Below, in pieces: positions 60,565-64,000 of a stretch of 64,000 bases of DNA. Origin of the DNA: Rhyacophila brunnea (Eukaryota; Arthropoda; Insecta; Trichoptera; Rhyacophilidae); contig JAGYXB010000135.1 of assembly GCA_022495005.1 (NCBI GenBank), positions 2,542,001-2,606,000 of the forward strand, given 5' to 3'. Under the pieces are notes generated by a model. That model was given only the letters and a program-made list of their open reading frames with translations. It searched no databases and was not told the origin of the DNA. Both the position numbers and the translations under genes were made by a program. Within the stretch, counting starts at the first letter, position 1. Each line of letters begins with the position of its first letter.

Positions 60565-60860
60565 TTTTTAGGCAACTTCAATGGCTTGGTGCATAGAGTA
60601 ATTTTATAAATACGAACCCGAAGGGCCCAAATTCAAACCAGTGGCTGGTTTAAAAAAATCATTCTGTTTTTCGTATATTTAATTCAATGCAAACGCAATG
60701 GCGAACGACTAACAACCTAACAACTATTATTTCATTATTTTCTTCACTATTCATTGTTATTTCGTACTTTGTACTTTTACTGTGTATTATGGAGCATTGA
60801 CAAATCACTCTTATGTCATAATACTGATTTCTTATGAGTAAATAAAATAACTAAATATAA
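60565..60860 (+). repeat. SINE with LINE-derived 3' tail
   Basis: Head with CAATGGCTTGGTGCATAGAG (A-box-like) and GGGCCCAAATTCAAACCAG (B-box-like), then a middle part and the tail TGTGTATTATGGAGCATTGA, CAAATCACTCTTATGTCATA, ATACTG and AGTAAATAAAA. The tail aligns with the 3' UTR of the truncated LINE at 38505-38586 (TATGTATTATGGCGCATTGG, CCAATCGCTGTAACGCCGTA, ATACTC). This head/tail combination is the usual anatomy of a SINE mobilised by a partner LINE. Confidence 0.65.
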
Positions 60861-60889
60861 TATGTTAAAAATTATACATTTATTTAAGT

Positions 60890-61030
60890 GGCTTTAAGTT
60901 TATTAATCTGGTGTCGATCATGGCTGCCTCACGAAGTAACATTTTTCTCTCAACCTAACAAATCAATGCTCTGGATTCAAAAACACATTAAAATCAAAAT
61001 GTGAATTTTGCCAGACCCTTACCAAGCGTT
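60890..61030 (-). repeat. SINE family A, decayed fragment
   Basis: Minus strand has GGTCTGGCAAAATTCACATT, TTTTGATTTTAATGTG, TTGAATCCAGAGCATTGATT and TGTTAGGTTGAGAGAAAAAT, the body section between B-box and tail of family A. Confidence 0.55.
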
Positions 61031-61699
61031 ATAATTGCCAACATGCTTAAAGCTCCTAAAAGTATTATATTTTTATAGCACCATCTATTAATACTCAATC
61101 ACTATTTTTATTCTATACATAGGTGAGGGTTTTTAATGTCAAATAAATATATCAGACTATTCGGGTTTTACAAATACAAACTAAATAACTCAATAGTATG
61201 TATCAATAATTATCATTTTGTATTACAACGGCACGTTAAACTAAACTAAGATCAGGTAATCTATAAATATATTAATTGAGTTGGCATTAACTTGGTAGAA
61301 TTCCATTTTAAAAGAAATGAAAATATAATTAATATTAAATTCTACAGATTTTTTAGAAGGTTTGTCGATAGCTATTTCGGTTGTAACACCATTATCAAGA
61401 CTATTCAGATAGGCCGTTCGTCTTTGCTTAAATACCATACGCATAGATAGAGACAGAATACATTTTCTTATTCGTTCAAACAATATTATGACTTTGTATA
61501 CTTATTATTAATTGTAATATTGTTTATACTTCTATCAATCTTCTATCAATAATCAATTATACTAATAATATTTTAATTGATTGATAATGTCAAGAAATAA
61601 CCAAAGCACTCGAACACTGTAATTTCGATAAATTTTGTAAATTTTTGATATCCATTAAAAACTCACTTAGGGTTTTCAAAATATTAATAATATTATTTA
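61031..61699. other. AT-rich spacer
   Basis: Nothing recognised; composition changes abruptly to GC-rich at about 61700. Confidence 0.45.
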
Positions 61700-64000
61700 C
61701 TGACTGACACTCGCCGAGTGAACATCTCCTTCACCGCGCTCCTGTCTGCAAAGCTATTCCGATCCGAAGTCTTCACCGCCTCGCCGCTATTATCGCCGTA
61801 TCAGAGGACTCTTGGCAGAACTCCACCATCGCAGAAAAGTCTTTTTAAAGATATTCGACGACGGCCGACTACCCCAAGAACCCACTGCAAGCAATCATAG
61901 CGGAGACGCCAGTCAACAGTACCAAAATGAGCAAAATCCCATCGCTCGTTGGCATATTGGTACCGGAGTGCCACAGACAAGTAGACGACAATATAAAAAC
62001 GGACCTGCTGAATCTCCGTGGACTCAAGAGGAAGCTGAGGGCGGCGGACTTCGCCTATATCTACGGCTTCCTTGCCTTGGCCTACGGAATTCAGCCCCAC
62101 GACACACTCCCTGACCTACAAAAACAAAGAGACACGCAGGACAAGAAGCGAAAATCGAAAAACATATCCATCATAGGGTCCTCGATGAAATCAATGCTAT
62201 AGACTTAGGGCTCAAGCCTACCTCGGAGGAGGAAGACGAAGAGTACGAAGACCTTGACTATGACGACTCGGACTTCTTTTTGGACTCCGACGATGCCGAC
62301 AATTACAGCGGCAAACCAGCACAACCTAAGGAAGCTGCAAAACCCGCCCAGGCTCCCGCCTCGGCCACGACCAAGGCTCTCGCCCCGGCCACGGCCAAGG
62401 TACCGGCCTCGAGCGGCAAGCCAGCTTCCACCGCCCAGCACGAACAGATGGATACCACGCCAGCAGCTATATCTGTTTCGCCCCCAAAGCCAGACCACCG
62501 CACAGCAGCGTCGGAGAAGCCCGCCATAACCGGCAAGCCTGATCCCACCGCCGCCACGCAGAAACCCGCCGTTTCCGGCAAGCCAGATCACCGCGCATCC
62601 GCGACGGCGAAATCCTCCGGCACCGGCGCGACTGACTCTCGTGCCACCGCACTTAAGAATCTTACCAGCACCGGCAAGCCAGACCCACCAAAGACACACG
62701 CAGCAGCGGCCAAATCCTTGCCTGAAAAGAAAGAAGCCCGCGTAGAATCGGAGGACTAACACAAAAAACAACACGGAAAGAAGGCAACCAAACGCCAGGC
62801 ATCCGATCGTCATGACCAAAACGCAGCCAAAAAACCTGCCACGACAACGCCTAGGAAGCCAGATATGCCGCTCATAGACGGGTTGGGACACACAAAGAAG
62901 GATCCTAGAGCTAACGCGCCCTCAAAGCCACAGGCCAAGAAAAACCGCGATGGCTCTCATAAAATCCCCCCGATCATCCTGCACGACAAGAAAGCGTATA
63001 GAGAAAATATGAAACTGCTGGAAGATGCAGGCATATACATCACTGACGCCAAAAACGTCAAAACGGGAATAATACTGACTATCACGGAGATAGAAGCATA
63101 CAGAACAGCCGTACAGATACTCGACTCCAAGGAAATCGATTTTCACTCTTACAACCTCTTTGAGGATAAACCCCTCAAAGTGATGCTCCGGGGTATCCCA
63201 GAAGAAACGACCCCCGAAGAAGTTCATGTTGAGCTCGTAAAACTGGGATACTCCATCAAGAGCGCGTATAGAATGACGCAAGGACACAGAAAGACTCAGA
63301 TACCGCTGATACTGGTGGACATAGCAAGGACCAGCAACGCGAAAGACATCTACCAGATAGAAAAAATATTCGGTCTCTCAATAAAAGTGGAGCCACTACG
63401 CAGGAGGACGACGGACGGGCAGTGCCATCGCTGCCAAGGCTTCGGCCACGCCGCCTCCTGCTGCCACTCAAAGCCGATGTGCGTCCGCTGTGCTGGCGAA
63501 CACCTAACAGCGGACTGCAGAAAGCCAAACAAGACAGATCCAGCTAAGTGCGCCAACTGCGGGGGCCCTCATCCGGCCAACTACAGAGGTTGCCCGCGGC
63601 ACCCGAAGCACGCTAGATACGCGTTTACCGACGCAGACAAACGTCAAGCGGAAAAAACGAACGACCGATATTCATTCAGGCCTGCCTGGATGAATACACA
63701 GGAAAGACCACAGCCTGAAGACATACAAAACATGATAACTGCACTGAAGGACACGATCGACAGCGCGAGCAAGATGATCAACAAATTGACAGAGCTAAAT
63801 TAATCCAAAATGACACGACCGAAAACACAGCAGCCACGACCTGAAGAATAGAAGGAAGAGAAGGAGACGAATTACAATCTTGATATTTCATCAACGCCAT
63901 CCCACACAACACAACAAAAGAAAAGATATCCAACAGGTAGCCAAAAGAGCTACACGGAGCAGATTTCCACCTGAAAGCCATAATTCAGATGAAAGGGATA
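61700..64000 (+). mobile_element. Jockey-like LINE, 5' part (runs off the window)
   Basis: The sharp composition change at about 61700, a GC-rich 5' UTR (61700-61926, GCCGAGTGAACATCTCCTTC) and ORF1 (61927-63803) identify the 5' portion of a non-LTR element. Sequence after ORF1 (63804-64000) is non-coding spacer with no convincing ORF2 start, so ORF2 (endonuclease/RT) presumably follows beyond the window. The length of the preserved 5' region suggests a nearly full-length insertion. Confidence 0.75.
61927..63803 (+). pseudogene. LINE ORF1 (gag, PRE_C2HC plus zinc knuckles), two lesions
   Basis: Start ATG 61927 (MSKIPSLVGILVPECHRQVD). The frame is left near 62115-62160, where coding continues one base earlier as AKIEKHIHHRVLDEINAIDL (62145 on) and an acidic stretch (EEEDEEYEDLDYDDSD). 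An Ala/Pro/Lys-rich low-complexity linker with GKP repeats follows (62310-62700), then an in-frame TAA at 62757, after which the same frame stays open to 63803. The last 312 codons contain a PRE_C2HC-like domain (about residues 112-180 from 62865: LKVMLRGIPEETTPEEV) and three knuckles: CHRCQGFGHAASC (residue 187), CVRCAGEHLTADC, CANCGGPHPANYRGC. Such proteins coat LINE RNA. Best match in architecture: 'nucleic-acid-binding protein from transposon X-element'. Confidence 0.8.

Noticed and set aside
62205..62891. 228-codon minus-strand ORF, Gly/Arg/Cys-rich
   Set aside because: Antisense shadow of the Ala/Pro/Lys-rich linker of LINE ORF1; no domain.
1..64000. CRISPR array, rRNA, bacterial operons or viral genes
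   Set aside because: No regularly spaced identical repeats with unique spacers, no rRNA-like sequence, no prokaryotic gene organisation and no recognisable viral protein.

Overview
The window is AT-rich eukaryotic DNA from an arthropod, most likely an insect. The evidence is the kind of mobile elements seen (Helitrons, PIF/Harbinger, mariner, hAT-type and jockey/RTE-type LINEs, tRNA-derived SINEs) and the long A+T-rich spacers. Lepidoptera fits the overall texture, but Hemiptera cannot be excluded. No intact host protein-coding gene was recognised; this is an intergenic or intronic 'desert' colonised by mobile elements. Almost all ORFs of 60-130 codons are chance or repeat-derived.

Layout. 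170-2364 is a Helitron carrying a long internal tandem array, with a second copy inverted at 23294-25870. The second copy was later hit by a 493-bp hAT-type element (25249-25741) with an 8-bp target duplication; the first copy preserves the empty site. 15661-17022 is a terminal-inverted-repeat element studded with AATTATTGGCCA-like motifs. 26093-29298 is a 3.2-kb DNA transposon with perfect 24-bp inverted ends. It carries a broken minus-strand gene of the arthropod family containing a C-G-G-Q-N motif (I recall it annotated as DUF7869), and it is the best candidate for a poorly described system. 44516-45642 is a PIF/Harbinger element with TTA target duplication and a frameshifted transposase remnant. 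A mariner transposase relic lies at 49234-49535.

Retrotransposon material is spread throughout. Remnants of reverse-transcriptase C-termini lie at 4835, 7251, 22690, 29985, 33000, 35265, 38085, 41900, 43985, 55235 and 56635. The right edge (about 61700-64000) holds the 5' part of a jockey-like LINE whose ORF1 (gag with three zinc knuckles) has one frameshift and one stop. Several SINE families occur. One, at 60565, shares its 3' tail with the truncated LINE at 38085, suggesting that this LINE lineage moved it.

Between the repeats are short islands of clearly higher GC and complexity (5840-6270, 7470-7745, 14035-14200, 37000-37260, 55640-55880, 57590-57835, 59990-60320). They are not repeats and have no credible ORF. 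They are candidate regulatory or conserved non-coding elements, proposed from composition only. The autonomous and non-autonomous elements presumably interact (LINE driving SINE, transposases driving MITEs), but no working enzyme is visible inside the window.
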